Shown piece after piece: positions 49,958-59,047 of a stretch of 64,000 bases of DNA (positions are counted from its first letter, which is position 1; each line of letters opens with the position of its first letter). A model generated the notes under the pieces. The model ran no database searches, was not told the DNA's origin, and saw only the letters and a list, made by a program, of their open reading frames with translations. A program made the translations under genes and the position numbers. The DNA is taken from assembly GCF_016862095.1 (NCBI RefSeq), contig NZ_BOMH01000072.1, positions 55,800 to 119,799 of the forward strand. Reading direction: 5' to 3'. This DNA comes from Actinoplanes cyaneus. GTDB taxonomy: Bacteria; Actinomycetota; Actinomycetes; Mycobacteriales; Micromonosporaceae.

Positions 49958-52900
49958 TCACACGGGTGTGACGGTTACGGCGATCCGCTCGCCCTCGCCG
50001 GCCTCGCCCGTGAATCCCTGCACCTCGCCGAAGGTCAGGGACGTGGCCAGGGTCTCGCCGGCGACGAACTCCCGGTGCGCCTCGACCGCCGCACGGACCG
50101 CCGGTGACGCGCTGACGACCAGCGAGATCCGGTCGGAGACGTCCAGGCCCGCGTCGCGCCGTGCCTGCTGCACGACCCGGATCACGTCCCGGGCCACCCC
50201 CTCGGCGGCCAGCTCGGCGGTGACCGCGGTGTCCAGCACGACCACCCCGGCGCCGCCCGGCAGCGGCGCTGAGTTCTCCGCGTCAGCGGCGACCAGCTTG
50301 AGCTCGAACTCGCCCTCGGCCAGCGTCACGCCGGCCGCCACCGGAGCACCGCCGACCAGCTCCCAGTCACCCGCCTTGACCGCCTTGATGACCTGCTGGA
50401 CCTGCTTGCCGACGCGCGGGCCGAGCGCCCGCGGCACGACGGTCAGCACCTGCTGGCAGTACGCGGCGACGTCGTCGGTGAAGACCACGTCCTTGACGTT
50501 GACCTCGTCCTTGAGCAGGTCGCCGAGGCCCTCCAGCGACTTGCCGCCGGCCGAGGCGACGGTCAGCGTGGCCAGCGGCAGCCGGACCCGCAGCGCCTTC
50601 GCCTTGCGCAGCGACAGCGCCGCGGACGCCACGTCCCGGATCGCGTCCATCGACGCGACCAGGTCGTGGTCGGCCGGGAACGCGCTCGCGTCCGGCCAGT
50701 CCGTCAGGTGCACCGAGCGGTCGCCGGTCAGGCCGCGCCAGACCTCCTCGGCGGTGAGCGGGGCGAGCGGGGCGACCACGCGGCACAGTGTCTCCAGGAC
50801 GGTGGCCAGGGTGTCGAACGCGTCCGGGTCGCCTGCCCAGAAGCGGTCACGCGAGCGACGCACGTACCAGTTGGTCAGCGCGTCGAGGTAGGCGCGGACG
50901 TCTCCCGCCGCTCCCGAGATGTCGTACTCGTCCATCTTCTTCGCGACCTCGTCGACCAGCTCGCCGGTCTTGGCGAGGATGTAGCGGTCGAGCAGGTGGC
51001 CGGAATCGGTCCGGAGGCCGGCCTCGTACGACGACGCGTTCGCGTAGAGGCTGAAGAAGTACCAGACGTTCCACAGCGGCAGCAGCACCTGCCGGACCGA
51101 GTCGCGGATCGCCGTCTCGGTGACCGGCATGTCCCCGCCCCGCAGCACCGGCGACGACATCAGCATCCACCGCATCGCGTCGGAGCCGTAGGTGTCGAAG
51201 ACCCGGTACACGTCCGGGTAGTTGCGCAACGACTTGGACATCTTGCGCCCGTCCTCGCCGAGCAGGATGCCGTGGCTCAGGCAGTTGCGGAACGCCGGCC
51301 GGTCGAACAGCGCCGTCGCCAGCACGTGCATGGTGTAGAACCAGCCGCGGGTCTGCCCGATGTACTCCACGATGAAGTCACCCGGGTAGTGGTGCTCGAA
51401 CCAGTCCTTGTTCTCGAACGGGTAGTGCACCTGCGCGAACGGCATCGACCCGGACTCGAACCAGCAGTCCAGCACCTCCGGCACGCGCCGCATGGTGGAC
51501 CGCCCGGTCGGGTCGTCCGGGTTCGGCCGGGTCAGCTCGTCCACCCCGGGCCGGTGCAGATCCGTCACGGTCACGCCGAAGTCGCGCGAGATCTCCTCGA
51601 ACGACCCGTAGACGTCCACGCGCGGGTACTGCGGATCGTCCGACTTCCACACCGGGATCGGCGAGCCCCAGAACCGGTTCCGGGAGATCGACCAGTCCCG
51701 CGCGTTCGCCAGCCACTTGCCGAACGAGCCGTCCTTGATGTGCGCCGGCGTCCAGGTGATCTCCTGGTTCAGCTCGACCATCCGGTCACGGAACTTCGTG
51801 ACCGCCACGAACCACGAGGACACCGCCTTGTAGACGAGCGGGGTGTCGCAGCGCCAGCAGTGCGGGTAGGAGTGCGTGTACCCGTCGTGCCGCAGCACCA
51901 CGCCGCGCTCCTTGAGCAGCGCGATCACCGGCTTGTTCGCGTCGAAGACCTGCACGCCCTGCAAGTCCGGGACCAGCGAGGTGAACCGGGTCTGCTCGTC
52001 CACGGTGACCACGGTCGGGATGCCGGCCGCGTTGCAGGCGTTCTGGTCGTCCTCACCGAAGGCGGGCGCCATGTGCACCACGCCGGTGCCGTCCTCGGTG
52101 GTCACGAAGTCGGCGCCGAGGACCTGGAACGCGTTCTCCCCGGCCGGCTCCCGCAGGTAGTCGAAGAGCGGCGTGTAGCGGCGGCCGACCAGGTCGCTGC
52201 CGCGCACGGTGCCGACCTGCTCGTACTCCTCGAGCTCCTTGGCGTAGGCGGCCACCCGCCCGGCGCCCACGATCAGCTTCTGCCCGGACCGGTCCGACAG
52301 CACCGCGTACTCGATGTCCGGTCCGACAGCGAGCGCCAGGTTGGAGGGAAGCGTCCACGGGGTGGTCGTCCACACCGCGATGTCCTCGCCGCTGTCCAGG
52401 CGGAACCGCACGGTCAGCGCCGGGTCGGTCCGGTCCCGGTAGACGTCGTCCATCCGCGTCTCGGTGTTGGACAGCGGCGTCTCACAGCGGTAGCAGTAGG
52501 CGAGAACGCGGAAACCCTCGTAGACCAGGCCCTTGTCGAAAAGGGTCTTGAAGGCCCACATGACCGACTCCATGTAACTGGGGTCGAGCGTCTTGTAGTC
52601 GTTGCCGAAATCCACCCAGCGGGCCTGCCGGGTGACGTACTTCTGCCATTCGCCGGCATAGGCGAGCACCGAGGTGCGGCAGGCCTCGTTGAACTTGTCG
52701 ATGCCGAGGTCGAGGATCTGCGCCTTGCTGGTGATCCCGAGCTGCTTCTCGGCCTCGATCTCGGCCGGCATGCCGTGCGTGTCCCAGCCGAAACGACGTT
52801 CGACGCGCTTGCCGCGCATCGTCCGGTAGCGCGGGACGACATCCTTCACATAGCCGGTGAAGAGATGCCCGTAATGCGGAAGACCATTGGCGAACGGCGG

Positions 52901-53068
52901 GCCGTCGTAGAAGACGTATTCGTTGCCGCCGTTCTCCCCGGCCGGTCGCGCCCGGACCGAGGCCTCGAACGTGCCGTCGGCCTCCCAGTGCGCCAGGACG
53001 GCCTGCTCGACCGCGGGCAGGTCCGGAGAGGCCGGAACGCCCGTCGCGTCGGTGTGCTTGGGATACAT
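49958..53068 (-). CDS. ileS: Isoleucyl-tRNA synthetase
   Basis: A 1036-residue class I synthetase. The HIGH motif is GLPHYGHLFT, the KMSKS loop GRKMSKSLRNYPD. The long editing domain, ETRMDDVYRDRTDPALTVRF and DTHGMPAEIEAEKQLG fit the type 2, mupirocin-tolerant-type IleRS of actinobacteria and eukaryotes (family assignment from memory). The ATG at 53068 is preceded by GAGGAG, which is sequestered in the T-box leader. The open frame continues upstream through that leader without support. Confidence 0.96.
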   Translation of the reverse strand: MYPKHTDATGVPASPDLPAVEQAVLAHWEADGTFEASVRARPAGENGGNEYVFYDGPPFANGLPHYGHLFTGYVKDVVPRYRTMRGKRVERRFGWDTHGMPAEIEAEKQLGITSKAQILDLGIDKFNEACRTSVLAYAGEWQKYVTRQARWVDFGNDYKTLDPSYMESVMWAFKTLFDKGLVYEGFRVLAYCYRCETPLSNTETRMDDVYRDRTDPALTVRFRLDSGEDIAVWTTTPWTLPSNLALAVGPDIEYAVLSDRSGQKLIVGAGRVAAYAKELEEYEQVGTVRGSDLVGRRYTPLFDYLREPAGENAFQVLGADFVTTEDGTGVVHMAPAFGEDDQNACNAAGIPTVVTVDEQTRFTSLVPDLQGVQVFDANKPVIALLKERGVVLRHDGYTHSYPHCWRCDTPLVYKAVSSWFVAVTKFRDRMVELNQEITWTPAHIKDGSFGKWLANARDWSISRNRFWGSPIPVWKSDDPQYPRVDVYGSFEEISRDFGVTVTDLHRPGVDELTRPNPDDPTGRSTMRRVPEVLDCWFESGSMPFAQVHYPFENKDWFEHHYPGDFIVEYIGQTRGWFYTMHVLATALFDRPAFRNCLSHGILLGEDGRKMSKSLRNYPDVYRVFDTYGSDAMRWMLMSSPVLRGGDMPVTETAIRDSVRQVLLPLWNVWYFFSLYANASSYEAGLRTDSGHLLDRYILAKTGELVDEVAKKMDEYDISGAAGDVRAYLDALTNWYVRRSRDRFWAGDPDAFDTLATVLETLCRVVAPLAPLTAEEVWRGLTGDRSVHLTDWPDASAFPADHDLVASMDAIRDVASAALSLRKAKALRVRLPLATLTVASAGGKSLEGLGDLLKDEVNVKDVVFTDDVAAYCQQVLTVVPRALGPRVGKQVQQVIKAVKAGDWELVGGAPVAAGVTLAEGEFELKLVAADAENSAPLPGGAGVVVLDTAVTAELAAEGVARDVIRVVQQARRDAGLDVSDRISLVVSASPAVRAAVEAHREFVAGETLATSLTFGEVQGFTGEAGEGERIAVTVTPV

Positions 53069-53310
53069 GGTGCTCCTCGAACAGTCATCGGATGACTGCG
53101 AGGACGAGCCGCCTTGCGGACGGCCCGCGGTACCACCTCGCTTGACGGGTCGTGGACCCGCCCGCTCATTCATCGGCTGCCGCGCGTGCCGAATCGCCCG
53201 GTTCTACTTGGGGGTGACCCCGTTCTTCCGGAGGCTCCCCGGTGATGGCCGGTTCGTCGCCTGCGCTGGCGACAACGATACCGGCCACCCCGGGATTCCC
53301 TCATCCGCAT
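53069..53310 (-). promoter_or_regulatory. T-box riboswitch of ileS (translational type)
   Basis: Read on the minus strand. A short stem I has GGCCGGT/ACCGGCC and GTCGCC/GGCGAC stems, with the specifier ATC (Ile, 53244-53246) in the ATCA bulge. The T-box proper, AGGTGGTACCGCGGG, is at 53138-53124. Near the gene CAGTCATC/GATGACTG plus CCTCG/CGAGG form a hairpin that hides the GAGGAG ribosome site (53078-53073). This is the ultrashort stem I, translation-controlling T-box typical of actinobacterial ileS. Uncharged tRNA-Ile would free the ribosome site. Confidence 0.93.
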
Positions 53311-53330
53311 TACCCATTCATCAAGATCAA

Positions 53331-54863
53331 CTACTGTTTCCCGTACGCCGTGAGCGTCGTCGACCACAACGAGACGCCGTCCCGATCGCGCAGGTGCACC
53401 GTGAGCGCGCCCGAAGACCCGTCGATCTCCACCTCGCCGAAGTGCTGATAGCCCAGTGCCGGCGAGGTGTTCGCCACCGGCGGGGCGTGCACGAAGACCG
53501 CCTCCGGCCCGAACGTCGAGTCCAGCGCGTTGGGCCCGAACGCGCCCGCGTGCGCCGGCCCGGAGACGAACTCCCAGAACGGGGTGAAGTCCTGCACCGC
53601 CGCCCGCGCCGGGTCGTAGTGGTGGGCCGCCGTGTAGTGCACGTCGGCGGTCAGGAACACGATGCCGTGGACGCCGTGCCGGTGCGCCGCCCGCAGCACC
53701 TCGGCGAACTCCAGCTCACGGCCCCGCGGGGCGCCGTTGTCGCCCTGCGCCACCCCCTCCTGGCCGGCCGGTGAGTCCGGCACGACCAGGCCGAGCGGCA
53801 GGTCGTTGGCGATGATCTTCCAGGTCGCCCGGCTGTTCCGGAGCCCGTCGATCAGCCACCGCCGCTGGGTCGCGCCGAGCAGGCCACGCTTCGGGTCGGC
53901 GTACGTGTCGTCGGTGTTCGGGTCCTTGAACGTGCGCATGTCCAGCACGAAGACGTCGAGCAGCGGCCCGTACGAGATCTTGCGGTAGACCGGGCCCGGT
54001 CGCGAGGAGATCGGAACCCACTCGTGGTACGCCTGACGCGCCCGCGCGGCCAGCACGTCCACCCGCTTCTCGGTGTACCGCGCGTCGTCCAGGATCTCCC
54101 CGGGATACCAGTTGTTCAGCACCTCGTGGTCGTCCCACTGGTTGATCTGCGGGACCGCCGCGGCGAACCGCTTGTACGCGTCGTCGAGCAGGTTGTACGC
54201 GTACTGCCCGCGGTATTCGTCGAGGCTCTCGGCGACCTTCAGCTTGGCCTCGGTGATCCGGTTACGCCAGATCCGCCCGTCCGGCAGGGTGACCGTCTCG
54301 GTCAGCGGCCCGTCGGCGTAGACGGTGTCCCCGCTGTGCAGCAGGAAGTCCGGCCTGCGCAGCCGCGCCGACTCGAAGAGCTTCAGCCCGCCGAAGGCAG
54401 GGTCGATGCCCCAGCCCTGGCCCACCACGTCACCGGTCCAGACGAACCGGACGTCGCCGCGGCGCGTAGGTGCGGTCCGGAACGTGCCGTCCACCGGAAG
54501 GCTGAACAGACCCGGCCGGTCCGGGCTCTCCACCTTCGCCCGGTAGTAGACCTTTTCCCCGGCCGGCAGCCCGCGCAGCCGCACCTTGCCGGTGAAGCCG
54601 CTCTCCGGGGTGACCAGCGGGCCACGGATCACCCGCGAGCCGCGGAAGTCCGGCCGGCGGCTGGCCTGCACCCAGAGCCGGCCGGGCCGGTCCGCCCGGG
54701 TCCAGACCACCGCCGAGTCGGCGGTGACGTCACCGCTCTGCACGCCGTGGGTGAGCACCGGGCGGCTGCCGGCGCTCGAGAACGCCGGGGCCTCGAAAAG
54801 CGCTCCGGCCACGCCGCCGGCCACCCCGGCGCGCAACAGATTCCTTCGCGAGATCGCAGTCAT
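53331..54863 (-). CDS. phoD: Alkaline phosphatase D (PhoD-like), Tat-secreted
   Basis: A 510-residue secreted phosphodiesterase/phosphatase. The N-terminus AISRRNLLRAGVAGGVAGALF is a Tat signal with the twin Arg at 6-7. An N-terminal Ig-like domain (LTHGVQSGDVTADSAVVWTRAD) is followed by the metallophosphatase core with FVWTGDVVGQGWG, FLLHSGDTVYADG, NQWDDHEVLNNW and FLTADVHYTAAHHY, which supply the metal ligands. It usually needs calcium and iron and serves phosphate scavenging. No PHO box was recognised in the 162-base upstream gap, which instead holds tandem repeats. Confidence 0.92.
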   Translation of the reverse strand: MTAISRRNLLRAGVAGGVAGALFEAPAFSSAGSRPVLTHGVQSGDVTADSAVVWTRADRPGRLWVQASRRPDFRGSRVIRGPLVTPESGFTGKVRLRGLPAGEKVYYRAKVESPDRPGLFSLPVDGTFRTAPTRRGDVRFVWTGDVVGQGWGIDPAFGGLKLFESARLRRPDFLLHSGDTVYADGPLTETVTLPDGRIWRNRITEAKLKVAESLDEYRGQYAYNLLDDAYKRFAAAVPQINQWDDHEVLNNWYPGEILDDARYTEKRVDVLAARARQAYHEWVPISSRPGPVYRKISYGPLLDVFVLDMRTFKDPNTDDTYADPKRGLLGATQRRWLIDGLRNSRATWKIIANDLPLGLVVPDSPAGQEGVAQGDNGAPRGRELEFAEVLRAAHRHGVHGIVFLTADVHYTAAHHYDPARAAVQDFTPFWEFVSGPAHAGAFGPNALDSTFGPEAVFVHAPPVANTSPALGYQHFGEVEIDGSSGALTVHLRDRDGVSLWSTTLTAYGKQ

Positions 54864-54902
54864 GTCTGATGCCTATCGATCCCACGTGGCCCCGAGATGG
54901 CC

Positions 54903-54995
54903 GTGCCCTGAACTTCCTCGTGCTCTCCCGCCGCGCCCTGGACTGCCTGGTGCTCTCGGCTGTGCCCTGGACTGCCTGGTGCTCTCCGGCCGCGC
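54903..54995. repeat. Three-copy intergenic tandem repeat
   Basis: GCCCTG(G/A)ACT(G/T)CCT occurs at 54905, 54935 and 54964, each within a unit of 29 or 30 bases that also has GTGCTCTC. It lies between ndk and phoD, upstream of the phoD start. Confidence 0.7.
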
Positions 54996-55025
54996 CGAGT
55001 GATCAGCGGCGGTCAGGCCCGTCGA

Positions 55026-55442
55026 TCAGAGATTCGGGAACCAGAGCGCCAGCTCACGCTTCGCGCTGTCCGGCGAGTCGGAGGCGTGCACCAGGTTCTC
55101 CCGGTTGGACAGGGCCAGGTCACCACGGATCGTGCCGGCCGCGGCCTTGCGCCCGTCGGTCGCGCCGATCATCGCCCGCACCACATCGATCACCTCGTCG
55201 CCGGAGAGCACCACCGCGGCCAGCGGGCCACTGGTCATGAAGTCCTTGAGCGGCGGGTAGAACGCCTTGTCCACGTGCTCGGCATAGTGCTGGTCGGCGA
55301 GCCCGGCGTCCATCGTGCGCAACTCCAGCGCCTCGACGACCAGGCCCTTACGCTCGAAACGCGACAGAATCTCGCCGAGCAGTCCGCGGCGGACGGCGTC
55401 AGGCTTGATGAGCACGAGCGAACGCTCGGTGGTGCTGGACAC
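55026..55442 (-). CDS. ndk: Nucleoside diphosphate kinase
   Basis: A 138-residue enzyme that balances nucleoside triphosphates by a phospho-His intermediate. ERSLVLIKPDAVRRGLLGEILSRFE opens it and NLVHASDSPDSAKRE holds the catalytic His (about 117). It has the normal family length. The start is GTG at 55442 with GAGGGG about ten bases upstream. In mycobacteria ndk lies in the same rne-folC-valS stretch. The 200-base gap to the divergent membrane protein holds no obvious gene. Confidence 0.98.
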   Translation of the reverse strand: MSSTTERSLVLIKPDAVRRGLLGEILSRFERKGLVVEALELRTMDAGLADQHYAEHVDKAFYPPLKDFMTSGPLAAVVLSGDEVIDVVRAMIGATDGRKAAAGTIRGDLALSNRENLVHASDSPDSAKRELALWFPNL

Positions 55443-55642
55443 GTGGGGTTCCCCTCCGGAGGCGACAGGCCAGGCGGCAGACAGAGCAGACGACAGACAG
55501 GGCAGACGACGACAGGATCGACACGCCCGAGGTTCAGCCTATCGGTACCTCAGGGACGGTGAGCGGCGATGTCCGTACTGCCGTACTTTCGCTCAGTGAC
55601 CGCAGGGCCATAACCTGAGCGGGAACAACCGGGAGGTCCACA

Positions 55643-58588
55643 GTGGCGAACCAGACCGGCCGGCCCATCGCACCGGCACGCAAGTTGGTGGCGTTGGTCA
55701 TGGGCACGATCGCGGTCTTTATGATCGTTTACGGTCTCGGGCTCTTGAGCTGGCCGGTGGCGATCCTCGGCTTCGTCGTGCTGGCGATAGCCATCGCGCT
55801 CGCGATGGTGAGCAACGTGCGCCGAGGCGGTCGAGCCACCGTGGCCGGCACCGCGGAGATCCTGAACATCACCGCGCCGCCCGTCGCCGGAGCGTACGGA
55901 CGTGCCGAGATCCAGGCCATCGTGGTCGCCCCCGGCCTCGGCACCTTCGACAAGGTGATCCGGGACGGCCGGGTGCCGGTCGCCAAGTGGCCGGTGATCG
56001 GCTCGACCGTGCCGATCACCGTCGACGTGGACGACACCCGCCGCGTGCGCATCAACTGGAAGGACGCGCCGGACGTCGGTGCGGCCGGCGATCCGCCCCC
56101 GCCGGCGGAGCCCGACCTCGGCACCGACCCCGAGGAGGCGGAGGACGACGCCGTGTTCGGCGCGTTCGACCCGGGCCCCTGGGTGGACCGGGCGGACGAC
56201 CTGAACACCACCGAGGAGCCCTCACCGGCGTACGAGGAGACGCGCGTCACCACCCCGGTGGTGGTCCGCGAGACCCCGGACGGGCCGATCCTCGAAGGTC
56301 AGCTGGTCGGCGACGAGGCGTCCGCGACGCCGCTGCCCCGGCGGGCCGCGAGCGGGCAGCGCCCGGAGACGGCCGGGTTCGAGACGGCCGACACCGATCC
56401 GGCCGGCTTCGACCCGATCGACCTCGACTCCCCGGAAGCGGAACCGCGCCCTGCCACCGCCCCGGCCCCGTCGGCCGACGACGCTGCCGCGACACCCGCC
56501 GCCGCTCCGTCGGCCGGTGCCGCTGCCGCGGCCTTCGCCGATCAGGCAGGTGCCGCGCCCGCTCCCGGCCGTTCAGCGGGCCGTGAGGGGCCGGACACGG
56601 CCTCGGCCAGCACCCGGCCCGGGTCCGGCGCTTCCTCCGCGGAGTGGCCGTCCGCGAGCTACCCACCGCCGCCCGGCCCGGGCGCCCCCGCCCGCCCGGC
56701 CGGCGACTCCGACTCCATCGACTACCCGCCGCCACCCCCGGCTGGCGCCGCTCCCCCGCCGGGCCCGCTCGACGACGACTACCCGCCGCCCCCGGCCGCG
56801 GGTTCACGCCGCCGCCGCCCCGACGACTCGGACTCGATCGACTACCCGCCGCCGCCGGCCCCCGGCCGCGGCCGGCCGGCGCCGTCGACCCCGACGGGCT
56901 CGGACTATCCGCCCCCGCCGCGCCCGGCCTCGTCGCCCTCGTCACCGGCCCCCGGCCCAGCGCCATCCGAGCCAGCGAGCGCAAGCCCCTCCACCCGCCC
57001 GGCGACATCCGGCGCCGCTTCCGGTGCCGCGTCCTCCGGCCCAGCCGCGAGCGCCGCGGCGCCGAGCGGCTCGGCACCCGCCGCCTACCCGGCCTCCTCC
57101 GGCCCGACGGCATTCTCCGCAGGCTCACCGGCCTCTTCCCCGAGCCCGGCGGCACCCCCTGCCAGTTCACCGGCTCCCGGCTATCAGTCGTCCGGCACCG
57201 GTATCGGCACCACGGCGACCGCCTTCGCCGCGGGCGTGGCCACCGGAGCGACCACCGCCTCGACCCGCACCACGTCCCCCCGCCCGCCCGGCTCCCGCCC
57301 GAGCCCCAAGCCACGGTCCAGCACCGCGACCGCCACGGTCGAGCCCCCGGCCACCAGGCCGCAGACACCCGGCCGCCCGCCCGCACAACGCACCTCGTCC
57401 GAGTCGAGCCCCGACACCGACCCGCTGATCGACCTCGACCTCGACGAACCCGCGCCGGCGACCGCCGCTCCCGCCCCGGAGCCGAAGTCCACCCTCTCGG
57501 GCCGGACCCGCTTCGTCACCCAGCCCGGCGCCACCGACGTCCCCGCGCCCGGGACATCGCCGGCACCCGGCGCGGCATTCCCGGTGACGGACACGTCCTC
57601 CGACGACCCGCCGGCGGCCTTCCCTGCCAGCGCATATCCCTCAGTCGCGGAAGACGAGACGGCTCCGGCAAGCCCCGGGCCGACCCCTCCCACGGACCAG
57701 CCCGAGCCCCACCCAGCGCCAACCGTGGCGACAGCGACCCACACCGAGCCCCACCCAGCGCAGACCGTGGCGACAGCGGCCCGCCCCGAGCCCCACCCGG
57801 CACCGACCGTGGCCCACACCCCGACCGCGGTGACTCCCCCGCCGGCCGCCCCGGAACCGGACCGTCCCTTCCCCACCGCACCGGAGCCGTCCACGCCGCG
57901 CCCGACCGGCCCCGTCCTCCCCGAGGACGACGTCGACATCCCGCTCGACGAGAACCCGGAGCCGCCCCCGGAATCCACCCCGCAAGCCGCCCCCGCGGTG
58001 GCCGCCGGAGTGGTGGCTCCCCCCGCCGACGAGATGCCCGCAGCCCAGCCTGCGGCAGCCGCACCCGCCCCTTCCGCCGACGAGAAGCCCGAAGCCCAGC
58101 CGACCGGCAGCCCGTGGGCCGACTTCTCCGGCCGCCAGGAACCCGACGTCCACGCCGCCGAGGTGATCACCGCCTACCCCAGCGCCCGCCCGGGCCCGGC
58201 CGGCGCGATCCACGGCGTGGGCATCACGATCCTGGTCACCGATCTGGCCCGCTCGATCGCCTTCTACCGCGACACGCTCGGCTTCTTCGAGATCGACACG
58301 GGCGACGGCAGCTCGGTCCTGGCCTCCGGCGACACCCGGGTGGTCCTGCGCACCGTCCCGAACCTCTCCGCGGAGGCCGGCCGCCTGATCTACCTGAACC
58401 TGGAGGTCGGCGACATCGAAGGGGTCCACGACGAGCTGAAGGCCAAGGGCGTCAAGTTCGTCCACTCCCCGCGCCCCGTGAACCGCGGCGACAAGCTGGA
58501 GCTCTGGTCCGCCACGTTCCGCGACCCGGACAACCACAACATCGCGATCACCCAGTGGCGTGCGATCCGCCCGGAGCCCGACGCCTGA
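55643..58588 (+). CDS. Two-helix membrane protein with Pro/Ala-rich linker and C-terminal VOC domain
   Basis: A 981-residue protein with an unusual plan. Two membrane helices lie at about 16-56 (LVALVMGTIAVFMIVYGLGL; VAILGFVVLAIAIALAMV). A small beta-rich domain follows (about 62-140, GRATVAGTAEILNITAPPV, AEIQAIVVAPGLGTFDK). Then about 700 low-complexity residues contain four (D/S)YPPPP units (near 350-430) and three PEPHPAPTVAT-like units (near 690-730). Residues about 855-978 form a complete VOC/glyoxalase-type domain (GVGITILVTDLARSIAFYRDTLGFFEI, DPDNHNIAITQW). The VOC half may bind a metal or small ligand; the role is unknown. The start is GTG at 55643 after GGAGG. The frame is unbroken, so this is a true fusion. 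Confidence 0.8.
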   Translation: MANQTGRPIAPARKLVALVMGTIAVFMIVYGLGLLSWPVAILGFVVLAIAIALAMVSNVRRGGRATVAGTAEILNITAPPVAGAYGRAEIQAIVVAPGLGTFDKVIRDGRVPVAKWPVIGSTVPITVDVDDTRRVRINWKDAPDVGAAGDPPPPAEPDLGTDPEEAEDDAVFGAFDPGPWVDRADDLNTTEEPSPAYEETRVTTPVVVRETPDGPILEGQLVGDEASATPLPRRAASGQRPETAGFETADTDPAGFDPIDLDSPEAEPRPATAPAPSADDAAATPAAAPSAGAAAAAFADQAGAAPAPGRSAGREGPDTASASTRPGSGASSAEWPSASYPPPPGPGAPARPAGDSDSIDYPPPPPAGAAPPPGPLDDDYPPPPAAGSRRRRPDDSDSIDYPPPPAPGRGRPAPSTPTGSDYPPPPRPASSPSSPAPGPAPSEPASASPSTRPATSGAASGAASSGPAASAAAPSGSAPAAYPASSGPTAFSAGSPASSPSPAAPPASSPAPGYQSSGTGIGTTATAFAAGVATGATTASTRTTSPRPPGSRPSPKPRSSTATATVEPPATRPQTPGRPPAQRTSSESSPDTDPLIDLDLDEPAPATAAPAPEPKSTLSGRTRFVTQPGATDVPAPGTSPAPGAAFPVTDTSSDDPPAAFPASAYPSVAEDETAPASPGPTPPTDQPEPHPAPTVATATHTEPHPAQTVATAARPEPHPAPTVAHTPTAVTPPPAAPEPDRPFPTAPEPSTPRPTGPVLPEDDVDIPLDENPEPPPESTPQAAPAVAAGVVAPPADEMPAAQPAAAAPAPSADEKPEAQPTGSPWADFSGRQEPDVHAAEVITAYPSARPGPAGAIHGVGITILVTDLARSIAFYRDTLGFFEIDTGDGSSVLASGDTRVVLRTVPNLSAEAGRLIYLNLEVGDIEGVHDELKAKGVKFVHSPRPVNRGDKLELWSATFRDPDNHNIAITQWRAIRPEPDA

Positions 58589-58592
58589 CACA

Positions 58593-58626
58593 GAGAAGGG
58601 GAGCCACCGGAGTGACTCCCCTTCTC
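58593..58626. terminator. Terminator between convergent genes
   Basis: Perfect 11-base-pair stem (58593-58603 with 58616-58626) with a 12-base loop, directly after the VOC gene stop and 19 bases before the DUF4233 stop. It can work in both directions. Confidence 0.75.
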
Positions 58627-58645
58627 ACCGCCTCGAAACCGAGGA

Positions 58646-59047
58646 TCAAGAACTCAGAATGGATTTTCGTACGTACGTGGCGTAGGCCCACGCCAAGCCG
58701 AAGATCACGCCCAGCGCCCCCAGTGACCAGTGCACCACCAGTCCACTCGCCAGCAGGAGCACCTGCAGCGCCGTCCCCGCGTTCCAGCCCCAGCGCCGTC
58801 GCATGCACCCGGCGAGCGCCGCCGCGATCACCGCCAGCCCGATCACCAGGCCGATCTGCCAGCCACTCAGGTTCACGCCGAGGATCCGGATCGGCTGGAT
58901 CGCCAGGAGCAGCACGATCGCCTCGAGTGCGAGTGTCCCCGCGCCCAGCCCCCGTACGGCAGCCTCGGGGTTCCGCAGCCCGGAACGCCGCGTCGCGGCA
59001 CCCGTCTCGCCCTCCACCGGCATCGCGTTCTCCTCCGGTTCGGTCAT
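58646..59047 (-). CDS. DUF4233 membrane protein
   Basis: A 133-residue protein with four hydrophobic segments after a hydrophilic start: GLGAGTLALEAIVLLLAIQPI, WQIGLVIGLAVIAAALAGC, GTALQVLLLASGLVVHWS and GVIFGLAWAYATYV. This is the DUF4233 pattern, which almost always follows folC in actinobacteria. Function is unknown. Its ATG overlaps the folC stop (ATGA), so it is translationally coupled to folC. Confidence 0.9.
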   Translation of the reverse strand: MTEPEENAMPVEGETGAATRRSGLRNPEAAVRGLGAGTLALEAIVLLLAIQPIRILGVNLSGWQIGLVIGLAVIAAALAGCMRRRWGWNAGTALQVLLLASGLVVHWSLGALGVIFGLAWAYATYVRKSILSS

